Part shown: positions 25,786-35,032 of the stretch, one piece after another
Position numbering within the stretch: position 1 is the first letter of the stretch
Layout: each line of letters begins with the position of its first letter
Source of the DNA: Kangiellaceae bacterium
GTDB lineage: Bacteria > Pseudomonadota > Gammaproteobacteria > Enterobacterales > Kangiellaceae
Assembly (NCBI GenBank): GCA_016743995.1
Contig: JADGFG010000004.1
Span: 1 to 56,147, forward strand
Reading direction: 5' to 3'
DNA: 56,147 bases
Position numbers and translations under genes: made by a program
Notes under the pieces: generated by a model
Told to the model about the DNA's origin: nothing
The model's input: only the letters and a program-made list of their open reading frames with translations
Database searches by the model: none

Positions 25786-26541
25786 ATGAATAAAGCTCAA
25801 CCGGTGCATTCGTCATCAATACTGCTTGGGGTCAATGTTGATCATGTGGCGACCATTCGTCAGGCCCGGGGGGTAAATTACCCGCAGGTTGTGCAGGCTG
25901 CTCTGGTGGCGGAGCAGGCGGGCGCGGATGGCATTACCATTCATTTGCGAGAAGATCGTCGGCATATACAGGACAGGGACGTAGAGCTGGTTAAGGAATG
26001 TATTAATTCACGCTTAAATCTTGAAATGGCTGTGACTGATGAAATGGTTGCGATTGCCAGAAAAATACAACCAGAATATGTTTGTCTTGTTCCAGAAAAA
26101 AGAGAAGAAGTCACAACGGAAGGTGGTCTGGATGTTTGCGCTAATTTTGACAAAGTTAAAAGAGCCTGTGAGCAACTTGCCGGTGATGGTATTAAGGTCT
26201 CTTTATTTATCGATGCAGAAAACAGGCAAATTGAAGCGGCCAGTAAAGCCGGGGCGCCGTTTATCGAAATTCATACCGGACATTATGCTGATGCTTGTAA
26301 TGAGTTATTGCGCAATGAGCAATATCGCTTAATTTGTGATGGTGTGAAAGTGGCGAAAGACATGGGGTTAATGGTGAATGCGGGACATGGACTACATTAC
26401 CATAATGTCGCTGAAATAGCGGCTATCCCTGATATTTATGAACTTAATATTGGGCATTCAATTATCGCCCAGTCAATTTTCAGTGGTTTGTCTCAGGCCG
26501 TTGCCGATATGAAATCGATTATGCAGGCGGCGCGGCGTTGA
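25786..26541 (+). CDS. pdxJ: pyridoxine 5'-phosphate synthase
   Basis: The last ring-closing enzyme of the DXP-dependent vitamin B6 pathway, joining 1-deoxyxylulose 5-phosphate and aminoacetone phosphate in a TIM barrel. [16 protein letters not shown] at the start, HLREDRRHI, and [13 protein letters not shown] and [12 protein letters not shown] are family signatures. I choose ATG 25786 (251 residues), one base after the recO stop. An in-frame ATG at 25765 overlaps recO and adds seven basic residues without homology. Adjacent acpS completes the usual pair. Confidence 0.96.
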   Translation: MNKAQPVHSSSILLGVNVDHVATIRQARGVNYPQVVQAALVAEQAGADGITIHLREDRRHIQDRDVELVKECINSRLNLEMAVTDEMVAIARKIQPEYVCLVPEKREEVTTEGGLDVCANFDKVKRACEQLAGDGIKVSLFIDAENRQIEAASKAGAPFIEIHTGHYADACNELLRNEQYRLICDGVKVAKDMGLMVNAGHGLHYHNVAEIAAIPDIYELNIGHSIIAQSIFSGLSQAVADMKSIMQAARR

Positions 26542-26557
26542 GCGTTGGGGCTGCGTA

Positions 26558-26938
26558 ATGGCTATCTATGGAATTGGTATTGATATTTGCGAAATTGAGA
26601 GAATTGAACATTCGTTAAACAAACATGGCGATTTGTTCGCGGATAAAATTTTAAACGAGAATGAAAAGGCGCGATTTCAGGCGCATCGGTTTAAAGCTCG
26701 ATTTTTAGCCAAACGGTTTGCTGCCAAAGAAGCTTTTGCTAAAGCTATGGGGACCGGGATTGCTGACGGCGTTGCTTTTGCAAACATTGAAATTGTAAAT
26801 GATGCTCAGGGTAAACCATGGATCCGTTTGCATAATCAGACCAAAAAGAAGCTGGACTCCGTGGGTAATGCACAGGTGCATTTAAGCATTAGTGACGAGC
26901 GCTCCAGCGCAATTGCTCAGGTTATTATTGAGTGTTGA
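26558..26938 (+). CDS. acpS: holo-[acyl-carrier-protein] synthase
   Basis: Transfers the phosphopantetheine arm of CoA to apo-ACP, needed for fatty-acid and lipid A synthesis. The 126-residue protein has GIGIDICEIERIE with the metal-binding aspartate, and RFLAKRFAAKEAFAKAMGTG with the conserved KEA helix. It lies 16 bases after pdxJ and ends the lepA-acpS cluster. The following 244 bases to mreC hold a palindromic repeat and a candidate promoter. Confidence 0.95.
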   Translation: MAIYGIGIDICEIERIEHSLNKHGDLFADKILNENEKARFQAHRFKARFLAKRFAAKEAFAKAMGTGIADGVAFANIEIVNDAQGKPWIRLHNQTKKKLDSVGNAQVHLSISDERSSAIAQVIIEC

Positions 26939-26962
26939 TTGAGCAGTACTCAATAAGAACTG

Positions 26963-27012
26963 TATATACCCAGGCTCGCTGAAACCTGCATTTTCGGGGA
27001 GTTTGGGTATAA
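26963..27012. repeat. TATACCCA/TGGGTATA palindromic repeat, copy 1
   Basis: Arms TATACCCA (26965-26972) and TGGGTATA (27004-27011) enclose CTC...GGGGAG and the string CATTTTC. The right half, ATTTTC-GGGAGTTTGGGTATAA, is almost identical to the copy at 45025. It may also serve as the acpS terminator. Confidence 0.7.
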
Positions 27013-27080
27013 ATGGCATATTATTTAAATAATTTGTTCGATGTTATTGGCTATTAAGCCCGATTAACATTAAATTGTCA

Positions 27081-27110
27081 TTGAACAGCACTATTTGTTC
27101 AGGATAAAAT
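27081..27110 (+). promoter_or_regulatory. candidate promoter of mreCD
   Basis: TTGAAC and TAAAAT with an 18-base spacer, ending about 72 bases before the predicted mreC start. The -10 box matches five of six positions and the -35 box four. Confidence 0.4.
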
Positions 27111-27182
27111 CACGTAAATTCATATAGTTAACCTGAACTCCTGGTTAGTGAGCGGTTAGTTAATAACGATAAGGCAAGGCCC

Positions 27183-28019
27183 ATTAAAACCCTTTTTGTA
27201 CAAGGTCCTTCACATACCGCTCGATTATTTATCGTTGTTGTTCTGTCGATCGTATTGATGTTTATTGATCACCATGAACGGCATTTACAGGGGCTTCGGA
27301 ATACGCTGACAACTTTTGCGACTCCGCTTGTATTTTTAGCTGATATGCCTGGCGAGTTTTTTGCCTGGAGTGGTGAGCATATGGTATCCAGAAGTGAGTT
27401 GCGTCAGGAAAATACCCGACTAAAGGATGAATCTCTGATTTTAAAAGCTCAGCTTCAGACGCTGGTTGGGTTACAGGCCGAAAATGCGCGTTTAAGAAAT
27501 TTGCTGGGGACTGAAAGCAAAAGTGTTGAGCGAAAAATGGTGGCAGAGATATTTCAGGTCGATAATGATCCTTTCAGCTTGAAGTTTCAAATTAACAAAG
27601 GCGCAATTCATGGGGTTTATATCGGGCAGACGGTTATTGATGCTTTTGGCATTGTCGGCCAGGTCGTGGAGGTCTCACCACTCATATCAAAAGTATTGAT
27701 GATTAGCGATGTTACTCATTCAATTCCAGTTAAAGTTAATAGAAACGGAGTCCGTTCCACTGCCGTTGGAACCGGTCAGATAAGACAGTTAGCCCTGCAG
27801 TTTGTCCCCGATACAACAGATATTAAAGTTGGGGATTTATTATTAAGCTCTGGTCTGGGTCAACGTTTTTCCAGTGGATACCCTGTTGCGAGAGTGACTT
27901 CTGTTGAACATGACCCTGCTTTACCTTTTGCTCAGATTTTAGCCGCGCCAGAAGCCCGGCTGGATCAAAACTCTCTGGTTTTGCTGGTGTGGTCTGATGT
28001 GCCGGAGGAGGTTAAATAA
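27183..28019 (+). CDS. mreC: rod shape-determining protein MreC (apparent ATT start)
   Basis: A bitopic periplasmic scaffold of the elongasome that links MreB to PBP2 and MreD. From 27183 the frame reads (ATT)-KTLFVQGPSHTARLFIVVVL, which aligns residue by residue with the E. coli start MKPIFSRGPSLQIRLILAVL. Position 1 is ATT, and AAGG lies 8 bases upstream. No ATG, GTG or TTG occurs in frame between the upstream stop (27129) and TTG 27255/ATG 27258, and starting there would remove most of the transmembrane helix. The rest is normal: coiled coil about 70-115, then beta-barrels (NKGAIHGVYIGQTVIDAFG and LLSSGLGQRFSSGYPVARV). mreB is not upstream. Confidence 0.88.
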   Translation: MKTLFVQGPSHTARLFIVVVLSIVLMFIDHHERHLQGLRNTLTTFATPLVFLADMPGEFFAWSGEHMVSRSELRQENTRLKDESLILKAQLQTLVGLQAENARLRNLLGTESKSVERKMVAEIFQVDNDPFSLKFQINKGAIHGVYIGQTVIDAFGIVGQVVEVSPLISKVLMISDVTHSIPVKVNRNGVRSTAVGTGQIRQLALQFVPDTTDIKVGDLLLSSGLGQRFSSGYPVARVTSVEHDPALPFAQILAAPEARLDQNSLVLLVWSDVPEEVK

Positions 28020-28510
28020 TGCAGCAAAATACTGCGCGTAGGGGAGGAATGGTAATTATTTTTACCATGCTGATAGCGATGCTTATGAATATCATGCCAT
28101 TGCCTGACATGATTGCTATCCTTAAACCTGACTGGGTTGCTATTGTACTGATTTACTGGGTGATGGCGTTACCAAATCGTGTTGGGGTATTCAGTGGCTG
28201 GATTCTGGGTTTATTTGTTGATGTGCTGGAAGGCTCATTATTCGGTATTAATGCGTTGTCGCTAGGGGTTGTTGCTTTTTTAATTCAAATGATTTACCAC
28301 CGTTTAAGAATTTTTCCTATGTGGAAACAGGCTATTAATGTGGCGGTGATAGTGGGCATTCATCGCTTAATTGTGATTACGCTTTCTGGCTTTGTGACAC
28401 CTGTCGTTTCAAATTATACATACTGGCTACAATTACTCAGTGTGGCGTTATTATGGCCATGGGTCTTTATTTTGCTTCGCGATGTCAGGCGCAAGTTTTG
28501 TCAGGTGTAA
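28019..28510 (+). CDS. mreD: rod shape-determining protein MreD
   Basis: A 163-residue integral membrane partner of MreC in lateral cell-wall growth. Several hydrophobic helices are visible, with the family pattern LPDMIAILKPDWVAIVLIYWV near the start and GWILGLFVDVLEGSLFGINAL in the middle, where the aspartate and the GSLFG turn are conserved. Its ATG overlaps the last base of the mreC stop, so translation is coupled. The stop codon lies at the edge of a 16-bp tandem repeat. Confidence 0.9.
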   Translation: MQQNTARRGGMVIIFTMLIAMLMNIMPLPDMIAILKPDWVAIVLIYWVMALPNRVGVFSGWILGLFVDVLEGSLFGINALSLGVVAFLIQMIYHRLRIFPMWKQAINVAVIVGIHRLIVITLSGFVTPVVSNYTYWLQLLSVALLWPWVFILLRDVRRKFCQV

Positions 28511-28556
28511 GTTTTGCCAGGTGTAAGCTATCTCGGATATAAGCTATCTCAGATAT
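28493..28556 (+). repeat. four consecutive 16-bp units (AABB) after mreD
   Basis: Units AAGTTTTGTCAGGTGT, AAGTTTTGCCAGGTGT, AAGCTATCTCGGATAT and AAGCTATCTCAGATAT lie end to end, spanning the mreD stop codon. Two pairs of near-identical units with the same period suggest serial slippage duplications. Confidence 0.85.
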
Positions 28557-28633
28557 CTGTGCCGCCGGGGTAGTTTTTTTATTATCGTATTGTTAGTTAA
28601 TCAATCAGATCTTACTTAATTCAGGAAGTTGTT

Positions 28634-29284
28634 TTGAAATCAGCATTAATTGAACCTGTTATTCTTGCTTCACGTTCACCAAGAAGGCGAGATTTGCTTA
28701 ATCAGCTGGGCATTAGCTTTGAATTGCTAGATGTTGAGATTGATGAGGCAGTGAAAGCGGGAGAAAAACCGCTGGTATATGTCGAAAGGATGGCTCAGAG
28801 CAAGGCCGACGCAGGTTGGCAGTCGCTGGCTATCAGCAATGCGGGAAATAGTAAGGCTACAGAAAGCGGTGATATTAGAGAAATAGATAACCATACTGCG
28901 CTGATTGCAGCTGATACTTCTGTGGTATTTAATGATTTGATTTTAGGAAAACCGGAGAGTATTGATGATGCGGTGTCGACTTTGTTGATGCTTTCAGATA
29001 ATACGCACCAGGTGTTGACCAGTATTGCACTAAAAAATCGTATTGGTATTAATTTGATGACGAGTATTACAGATGTTACTTTTGCTAAATTATCACAAAA
29101 AGAAATTGATGACTATTGTGATTCTGCTGAAGGCATGGACAAAGCTGGTGGTTATGCCATACAGGGGAAAGCTGCCAGGTTTGTAAAGCACATTAACGGT
29201 AGTTATTCCGGTGTTGTTGGTTTGTGTGTTTATCTGACCTCGTGTTTATTAGACAAGCATTCTCAGCAAATGAATGTGGGTTGA
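28634..29284 (+). CDS. maf: Maf-type nucleoside triphosphate pyrophosphatase
   Basis: A house-cleaning pyrophosphatase that hydrolyses dTTP, UTP and modified nucleotides to monophosphates (YhdE type). The signature ILASRSPRRRDLLNQLGISF and the later AADTSVVFNDLILGKP, DKAGGYAIQGKAARFV and INGSYSGVVGL are complete. The start is TTG 28634 with AGGAAG 5 bases upstream, as no ATG lies before the conserved motif. An insertion of about 18 residues (AISNAGNSKATESGDIREID) precedes the AADT motif. mreD-maf-rng is a standard gamma order. Confidence 0.92.
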   Translation: MKSALIEPVILASRSPRRRDLLNQLGISFELLDVEIDEAVKAGEKPLVYVERMAQSKADAGWQSLAISNAGNSKATESGDIREIDNHTALIAADTSVVFNDLILGKPESIDDAVSTLLMLSDNTHQVLTSIALKNRIGINLMTSITDVTFAKLSQKEIDDYCDSAEGMDKAGGYAIQGKAARFVKHINGSYSGVVGLCVYLTSCLLDKHSQQMNVG

Positions 29285-29307
29285 AGAAAGAGCTATAAGG
29301 TTTATTC

Positions 29308-30786
29308 ATGAAAGAAGAAATTTTAATTAATGTTACTCCCCAGGAACGCCGAGCGGCGGTTGTGGAAAATGGAATGTTGCAGGAGCTCTATCTTGAAAGA
29401 GAGTCAAGTCGGGGTCTTGTTGGTAACATTTATCGGGGAAAAGTCATTCGAGTTTTACCCGGAATGCAAGCGGCTTTTATTAATATTGGTCGAGAGCGTT
29501 CCGCATTTTTACATGCCGCAGAAATTCTGCCGATTTCGGAAACTGAGCTGATAGAAAATGACAATATTGCAACACCAGATATAAATGAGTTATTACATCT
29601 TGGACAAACGATCACCGTACAAGTCATTAAAGATGAAATTGGGACTAAAGGTGCCAGGTTAACCACTCATCTTACTATTCCGTCTCATGCTCTGGTTATG
29701 ATGCCAGATAACAAGCATGTAGGCGTATCTCAGAGAATTGAGGATGAAAGTGAACGGAAACGATTAAAATCTATTTTGTTGGCGTTAGAATATGAAAATG
29801 AAGAGGGTGCGCCTGGTTATATCGTGAGAACTGCAGCCGAAGGTGCAGAAGCCGAGGAGCTTAAGCGTGATGCAGATTTTTTGCAGCGGATCTGGAAAAC
29901 AATCAGGTTAGAAATCAGGCGTTCCAAAGCTCCCTGTCTGGTCCATGCAGATCTCGATCTGACGCTACGACTAATTAGAGATATATCACCTTACGATGTT
30001 GAAAAAATAAGAGTAGATTCAACCGATGTTCATGCACGTCTGTTATCCTTTGTTGAAGAATTTGTACCCGCTTTAAAGCCTTGTGTTGAATTGTACAGTG
30101 GGGAAAGGCCTATATTTGATGCGTTTAATATTGAAGATGAAATTGAAAAAGCGCTGCACCGAAAAGTACAACTCAAGTCGGGGGGCTATCTGATTATTGA
30201 GCAGACTGAAGCAATGGTTACCATTGATGTTAATACCGGCGCATTTGTAGGTTATAGAAACCTGGAAGACACAATATTTAAAACCAATCTGGAAGCTGCG
30301 TCAGCACTGGCTCGTCAATTACGGTTACGTAACCTGGGCGGAATTGTGATTATTGATTTTATTGATATGAAAGATGAAGAGCATAAACGCCAGGTGCTCA
30401 GAACATTAGAAAAAGCACTGGAGCGAGATCATGCAAAAACACATATTTCAGAAGTCTCTTCATTAGGTCTGGTACAGATGACACGGAAAAGAACCCGTGA
30501 GAGCCTGGAGCATTTGTTATGTGAGTCATGCCCTACCTGTGATAACCGTGGCAATATAAAAACTTCTCAGACGATTTGTTATGAAATTTTCAGAGAGCTG
30601 TATCGTAGCGCACGGGCTTATGAAGCACAAAAGTACCTGGTGTTGGCGACTCAGCAGGTTGTTGACCGAATGTTAGATGAAGAAGCTTCTTATCTGGCTG
30701 AACTGGAGGCTATGATAGGAAAACCAATCCGGTTTCAGGCTGAGCGACTGTACACTCAAGAGCAATTTGATGTTGTATTGTTGTAA
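29308..30786 (+). CDS. rng: ribonuclease G
   Basis: An endoribonuclease of the RNase E/G family that matures the 5' end of 16S rRNA and decays some mRNAs. It starts with ILINVTPQERRAAVVENGML and has an S1 domain (GNIYRGKVIRVLPGMQAAF). The catalytic aspartates lie in TIDVNTGAF and IIDFIDM, and the Zn-link CESCPTC near residue 410 holds the dimer. The 492 residues are the typical length, without an RNase E-like scaffold tail. Confidence 0.96.
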   Translation: MKEEILINVTPQERRAAVVENGMLQELYLERESSRGLVGNIYRGKVIRVLPGMQAAFINIGRERSAFLHAAEILPISETELIENDNIATPDINELLHLGQTITVQVIKDEIGTKGARLTTHLTIPSHALVMMPDNKHVGVSQRIEDESERKRLKSILLALEYENEEGAPGYIVRTAAEGAEAEELKRDADFLQRIWKTIRLEIRRSKAPCLVHADLDLTLRLIRDISPYDVEKIRVDSTDVHARLLSFVEEFVPALKPCVELYSGERPIFDAFNIEDEIEKALHRKVQLKSGGYLIIEQTEAMVTIDVNTGAFVGYRNLEDTIFKTNLEAASALARQLRLRNLGGIVIIDFIDMKDEEHKRQVLRTLEKALERDHAKTHISEVSSLGLVQMTRKRTRESLEHLLCESCPTCDNRGNIKTSQTICYEIFRELYRSARAYEAQKYLVLATQQVVDRMLDEEASYLAELEAMIGKPIRFQAERLYTQEQFDVVLL

Positions 30787-30843
30787 AGAAATGCCTGTCT
30801 GTTCTGTTGTTGATAAGTTTGTCGAGCGATTAAGAGAGTCTCA

Positions 30844-33800
30844 GTGAAAAATAAAACTGAAAACTCTTTTACTCGTGTCTGTATATTTCTGATTAATAAA
30901 CTCTGGTTATTGCTGGCGACGTTAATCATTATTCTGGCATTAATTGTTACTCTGTTTCGTATCCTTGTGCCTCAGGTCACCTATTTTAAAACTGATATTA
31001 TTCATTGGGTTGAAGAAAATTATCATCTGGATATTGACGTTTCTCAGGTTAATGCTGACTGGGGGATTAAAGGCCCCATCATTGCTATCGATGATTTTGA
31101 ATTGAAGCTGGATGAGCAGGGCAGCTCATTTAAAGTTGATTCGGTGATTATTACTATTGATACGCTCTGGTCGGTAATTTCCAGACGACTGACAACAGAA
31201 AGTATTGAAATTTCAGGAGCGTCACTTCATTTTTATATCAATCGAAACCTGGGTGTTAATTTAAATTCTGAAAAAAATAAAATTAATGAAAAAGACTATT
31301 CAGAAGTTCAGCAAACCAGTCGATTATTTCTGACGCATTTGTTTGGCCAAAAGCGCCTTGTGGTCAAACATTCGGATATTACTCTTGAAACACTTGCAGG
31401 TCGTCAGTTTAATTATCGTATTGAGCAGCTGGAAATAAAAAATTATGATGAGATTCACCAGATTACCGGACAATTAATTGATATTCATCAGGGGCAATTA
31501 AATCTGGTGGCGGAAATTAATGGTGATCCAGCATCAGAAAACAGTACTGCTTCGCTATACCTGGAGGGGCAAAATGTTGATGTTTCGAAATTACCTGGTT
31601 ATGAAAACTACCCAGATTTAAGGCCATTGTCAGGAAATCTTAACTGGCGACTCTGGGGGGACTGGGTTAATGGAAGATGGCAGAGCGCTTTGGGTGATAT
31701 TGAGTTAACCGAGTTAATCTGGCAAAAAGATAACCACAAGTCTGGGGAGAAAATTGTCACAGAGGCAAATGTGGAGCGTTTTAGCCTGGAATTTAACTGG
31801 CTATTTGAAGAAACCGATTCCGGTGTACTTTCTTTTAAGAAAATAAAATTAAAACAGATGAATGCTGGGAGTTTGTTATTTCCATCGTTTAATCTATTTT
31901 TTAAACAGTCGGGAGTTACAGATATACAATGGGATATTGTGACTCGTAACTTTGAGTTAATGCCTGTTGTAGAATATGCGTCGGCTTTTCTGGAATCCAG
32001 ACAATCTTTGAATAATGTATTTGCGGATCTTAGTCTGGGTTTAAACATTGATCAATTTGGACTTCGATTAAAACGGGAAAATGGGGCCTGGAACGAACCG
32101 GTTGTTATTTCCGAGTTTTCTAACTTATCCAGTAATAGTACCGGACAATTACCAGACGTTAATAATTTGAAAGGTTCTGTTACATTAAAAGATGCTCAGG
32201 GCTGGGGACAAGTTAATGGGCTGCGTTCAAAAATTGGATTTAAGCAATTATTCAGAGAGCCGTTAAGCTATGAAATGTTAACTGCCTCTTTTAACTGGCA
32301 GAGCGTAGCCGGACAACCATTAGAGATATTGATTGATGAGTTTCTGTTTACTAATAAAGACTTAACGATTGCTGCAAAAAGTCGAATTTACACATTAGAT
32401 GATAAACCTTCATTTTCCTTATATGCGGAAATTTCTGAGGTTGATGCCAGTCAAAAGTCACGTTATCTACCGACAGGAATAATGTCACCCGGCCTGGTTG
32501 ATTACCTGGACAGTAGTATTCTTGCAGGGCGGGTTGGTCTGGGCAAAGTGGTAGTACATGGGCCTTTAAGCTCATTCCCTTTTGATAATACGGATGGGGT
32601 GTTTTTAATACTGGGTGATGTAGAGAATGTTGAGTATCAATATTTGCCAGACTGGCCGGTAGCAAAACAGCTATCAGCGACTTTATTATTTAACGCCAAA
32701 AGTATGGAAATCACCAGTAAAAAAGCGATTTCAGAGAGGAATTATCTGAATTATGCACGGGCAAAGATAAAAGATTTCAGTGCGCCTGATACGCCGCTTC
32801 AGTTAACACTGGGTGTGAGTAGTAAGAATAATAGTGGTAGAAATTTTATTTTAAAAACACCATTGAAATCGATTGGTGAAGCACTAAAAGAGCTGGATTA
32901 CAAAGGTCAATATCGTACCAGACTTGATATGAGTTTTGGTCTGGAAGATAGTTCTGATTTAAAGCTGGATGGAAGAGTCAGTTTAAAATCCAGGCGTTCC
33001 CGGTTAGCTGCCTATGGTTTTGCTGTTGATAAAGTGAAAGGTAAGGTTCTTTTTAATCATCAGGGGGTGACTTCCGGTGACTTTAAAGCTAATTATTACG
33101 GATTGCCACTTGTAGCAAAGTTATCCGGAAGTAAAACATCTGAAAAAGTCAATGCACTTTATATTAATATTAGCGGCAATGTTAAGGCTGAATCACTGAA
33201 GGATATACTTCAGCCACATTGGTTAAAGTACGCTTCGGGGCAGACAGATTTTAAGGCTGGAATTACGGTTTTTTCGTCAGCCGGTAGTTCATCTTCTTCA
33301 GGACGAGAGACCGTCAGGGTAGATGTTAGCTCAAGTTTACAAGGTATACAGTTAGAGTTGCCGGCACCATTTAGTAAGCTAAAAAAGAAGAAATCACCAT
33401 TAGCTGTTCGTTTTGCATTGAATAAGAATGACCTGGCCAGCATAGCATTGAGTTGGGACAAATTTAAGGCGAACTGGTGGTGGAAAGTGCTTTCTGACCG
33501 CAATGAACAGCTAGGCGGTCAGTTTCTTTATGACTCTGATACAAGGTTAACAAAAGGAAAGTTGAGACGGTATCAGGCGGATTTAAACTTTGAAAAACTT
33601 GCGATGAACCCGTGGATTGAGTTCTTTAATAAACATGTTGAACAGTTTAAATATTCTACTTCACAGCAAAATCCGCAGTTCGACTTATCATTGAACATTA
33701 AGGAATTATTAAATCCTTATTTAAAATTAAAGAATATTGCCATGCAGGCCGACAGCAGACAAGCAAATGAGTGGGATGTTGGTGTGAAAACTGATTCAGG

Positions 33801-34971
33801 AAATGCCGATTTAAAAATCAGGAATAAAAAACCACTCACATTATTGATGAGTGACTTGAATCTTTTTCTTGTAGAAAGCGCTAGCGAAGCCGATAGCAAA
33901 ATGGAAGAAACCAGAATTTCTAATGAAGTTAAAGTTACAGATTCCATCAGTCAGTTAACGGATAAAAATGATTACTTTTTTAAGCTAGAGAACTGGCAGG
34001 ATATTAATGTTCGTTGTAATCACTGTATCGTGGAAAACCGAGTTTTGGGTGATGTTGAAGCTAATTTAACGCTTGCTAATGACGAAATTCTGATTAAAGG
34101 AAGTGCTGTAAATAATAACGAGCACAACCTGGCGTTTAGTGTTTTGTGGCGTCAACCCGATCCGGAGAAGTCTAGTGCAAACTCAAATCTGGATAGAGCG
34201 AATATAAAGTTACCAGAGAACTATACACAGCTGGAGTTTAAACTGGATAGCGGCAATGTGGGTGAACTGATGAAACATTGGGATTACCCGGTTGGCGTGG
34301 AGGACAGTGATGGTACTTTAAGTGGTAGAGTATGGTGGAACGACTTGCCCTGGAATTTTGAGCTTAAAAAGGTTGAAGGTGATTCCAGCTTCAGTTTTGG
34401 CGAAGGCCATCTCAATGATGTCAGTGATGCAAAAGTCAGAGTGTTTTCGCTTTTGAGCCTGCAGTCGTTGTTTCGTAAATTAAGGCTTGATTTTCGCGAT
34501 GTTTATAAAGAGGGATTTTTTTATAATGATATTAGTGGTAGTTTATCTCTGAGAGAGGGGGTGGTGACTTCGGATGATGTTTATATTGATGGAAAAGCTG
34601 CTAAAGTGAAGCTGAGTGGCAGTCTGAACCTGAACACCAATATTCTGGAACAACATGCGGTTATCACCCCAGAGTTAACTTCTAGCTTGCCCATGTTAAT
34701 TGGTTGGGCAATTGAGCCGACGACCGGTATATTATTTTTCTTGTTGAACAAAATGCTGGAACCAGCAATTGAGGTGGTTACTTCGATTGAATATCGCATT
34801 TATGGCCCGCTTGATCAGATTAAAGTTGAGGAAGTTAAAAAATCAAAATCTAAGGTGAATGTTGAGATGATTGACGATTATGAACCAGCGGAAAATTCGA
34901 CTAAAATGAAAGATGAATTTAATGAAATTGAAGAGAGTTTTATTGAATCATCGAGGCAAAAACAGCGATAG
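30844..34971 (+). CDS. yhdP: YhdP, AsmA-like envelope phospholipid-transport protein
   Basis: A very large (1375 residues) inner-membrane-anchored periplasmic protein. The AsmA-like family, including TamB and YdbH, forms long hydrophobic grooves thought to bridge the two membranes for phospholipid transport. A single N-terminal transmembrane helix (about 15-40) is followed by repeated beta-strand segments rich in LNISGNV- and VDGKAAKVKLSGSL-type turns, and it ends with the family C-terminus (GWAIEPTTGILFFLLNKML). Start is GTG 30844. It follows rng as in E. coli and relatives. I see no truncation or frameshift. Confidence 0.9.
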   Translation: MKNKTENSFTRVCIFLINKLWLLLATLIIILALIVTLFRILVPQVTYFKTDIIHWVEENYHLDIDVSQVNADWGIKGPIIAIDDFELKLDEQGSSFKVDSVIITIDTLWSVISRRLTTESIEISGASLHFYINRNLGVNLNSEKNKINEKDYSEVQQTSRLFLTHLFGQKRLVVKHSDITLETLAGRQFNYRIEQLEIKNYDEIHQITGQLIDIHQGQLNLVAEINGDPASENSTASLYLEGQNVDVSKLPGYENYPDLRPLSGNLNWRLWGDWVNGRWQSALGDIELTELIWQKDNHKSGEKIVTEANVERFSLEFNWLFEETDSGVLSFKKIKLKQMNAGSLLFPSFNLFFKQSGVTDIQWDIVTRNFELMPVVEYASAFLESRQSLNNVFADLSLGLNIDQFGLRLKRENGAWNEPVVISEFSNLSSNSTGQLPDVNNLKGSVTLKDAQGWGQVNGLRSKIGFKQLFREPLSYEMLTASFNWQSVAGQPLEILIDEFLFTNKDLTIAAKSRIYTLDDKPSFSLYAEISEVDASQKSRYLPTGIMSPGLVDYLDSSILAGRVGLGKVVVHGPLSSFPFDNTDGVFLILGDVENVEYQYLPDWPVAKQLSATLLFNAKSMEITSKKAISERNYLNYARAKIKDFSAPDTPLQLTLGVSSKNNSGRNFILKTPLKSIGEALKELDYKGQYRTRLDMSFGLEDSSDLKLDGRVSLKSRRSRLAAYGFAVDKVKGKVLFNHQGVTSGDFKANYYGLPLVAKLSGSKTSEKVNALYINISGNVKAESLKDILQPHWLKYASGQTDFKAGITVFSSAGSSSSSGRETVRVDVSSSLQGIQLELPAPFSKLKKKKSPLAVRFALNKNDLASIALSWDKFKANWWWKVLSDRNEQLGGQFLYDSDTRLTKGKLRRYQADLNFEKLAMNPWIEFFNKHVEQFKYSTSQQNPQFDLSLNIKELLNPYLKLKNIAMQADSRQANEWDVGVKTDSGNADLKIRNKKPLTLLMSDLNLFLVESASEADSKMEETRISNEVKVTDSISQLTDKNDYFFKLENWQDINVRCNHCIVENRVLGDVEANLTLANDEILIKGSAVNNNEHNLAFSVLWRQPDPEKSSANSNLDRANIKLPENYTQLEFKLDSGNVGELMKHWDYPVGVEDSDGTLSGRVWWNDLPWNFELKKVEGDSSFSFGEGHLNDVSDAKVRVFSLLSLQSLFRKLRLDFRDVYKEGFFYNDISGSLSLREGVVTSDDVYIDGKAAKVKLSGSLNLNTNILEQHAVITPELTSSLPMLIGWAIEPTTGILFFLLNKMLEPAIEVVTSIEYRIYGPLDQIKVEEVKKSKSKVNVEMIDDYEPAENSTKMKDEFNEIEESFIESSRQKQR

Positions 34972-35032
34972 TTAAGTCTTGTTAATTTACAAACTGCAAT
35001 CCTGAGTCTACGTTTAATAATCAGGGGTGAAT

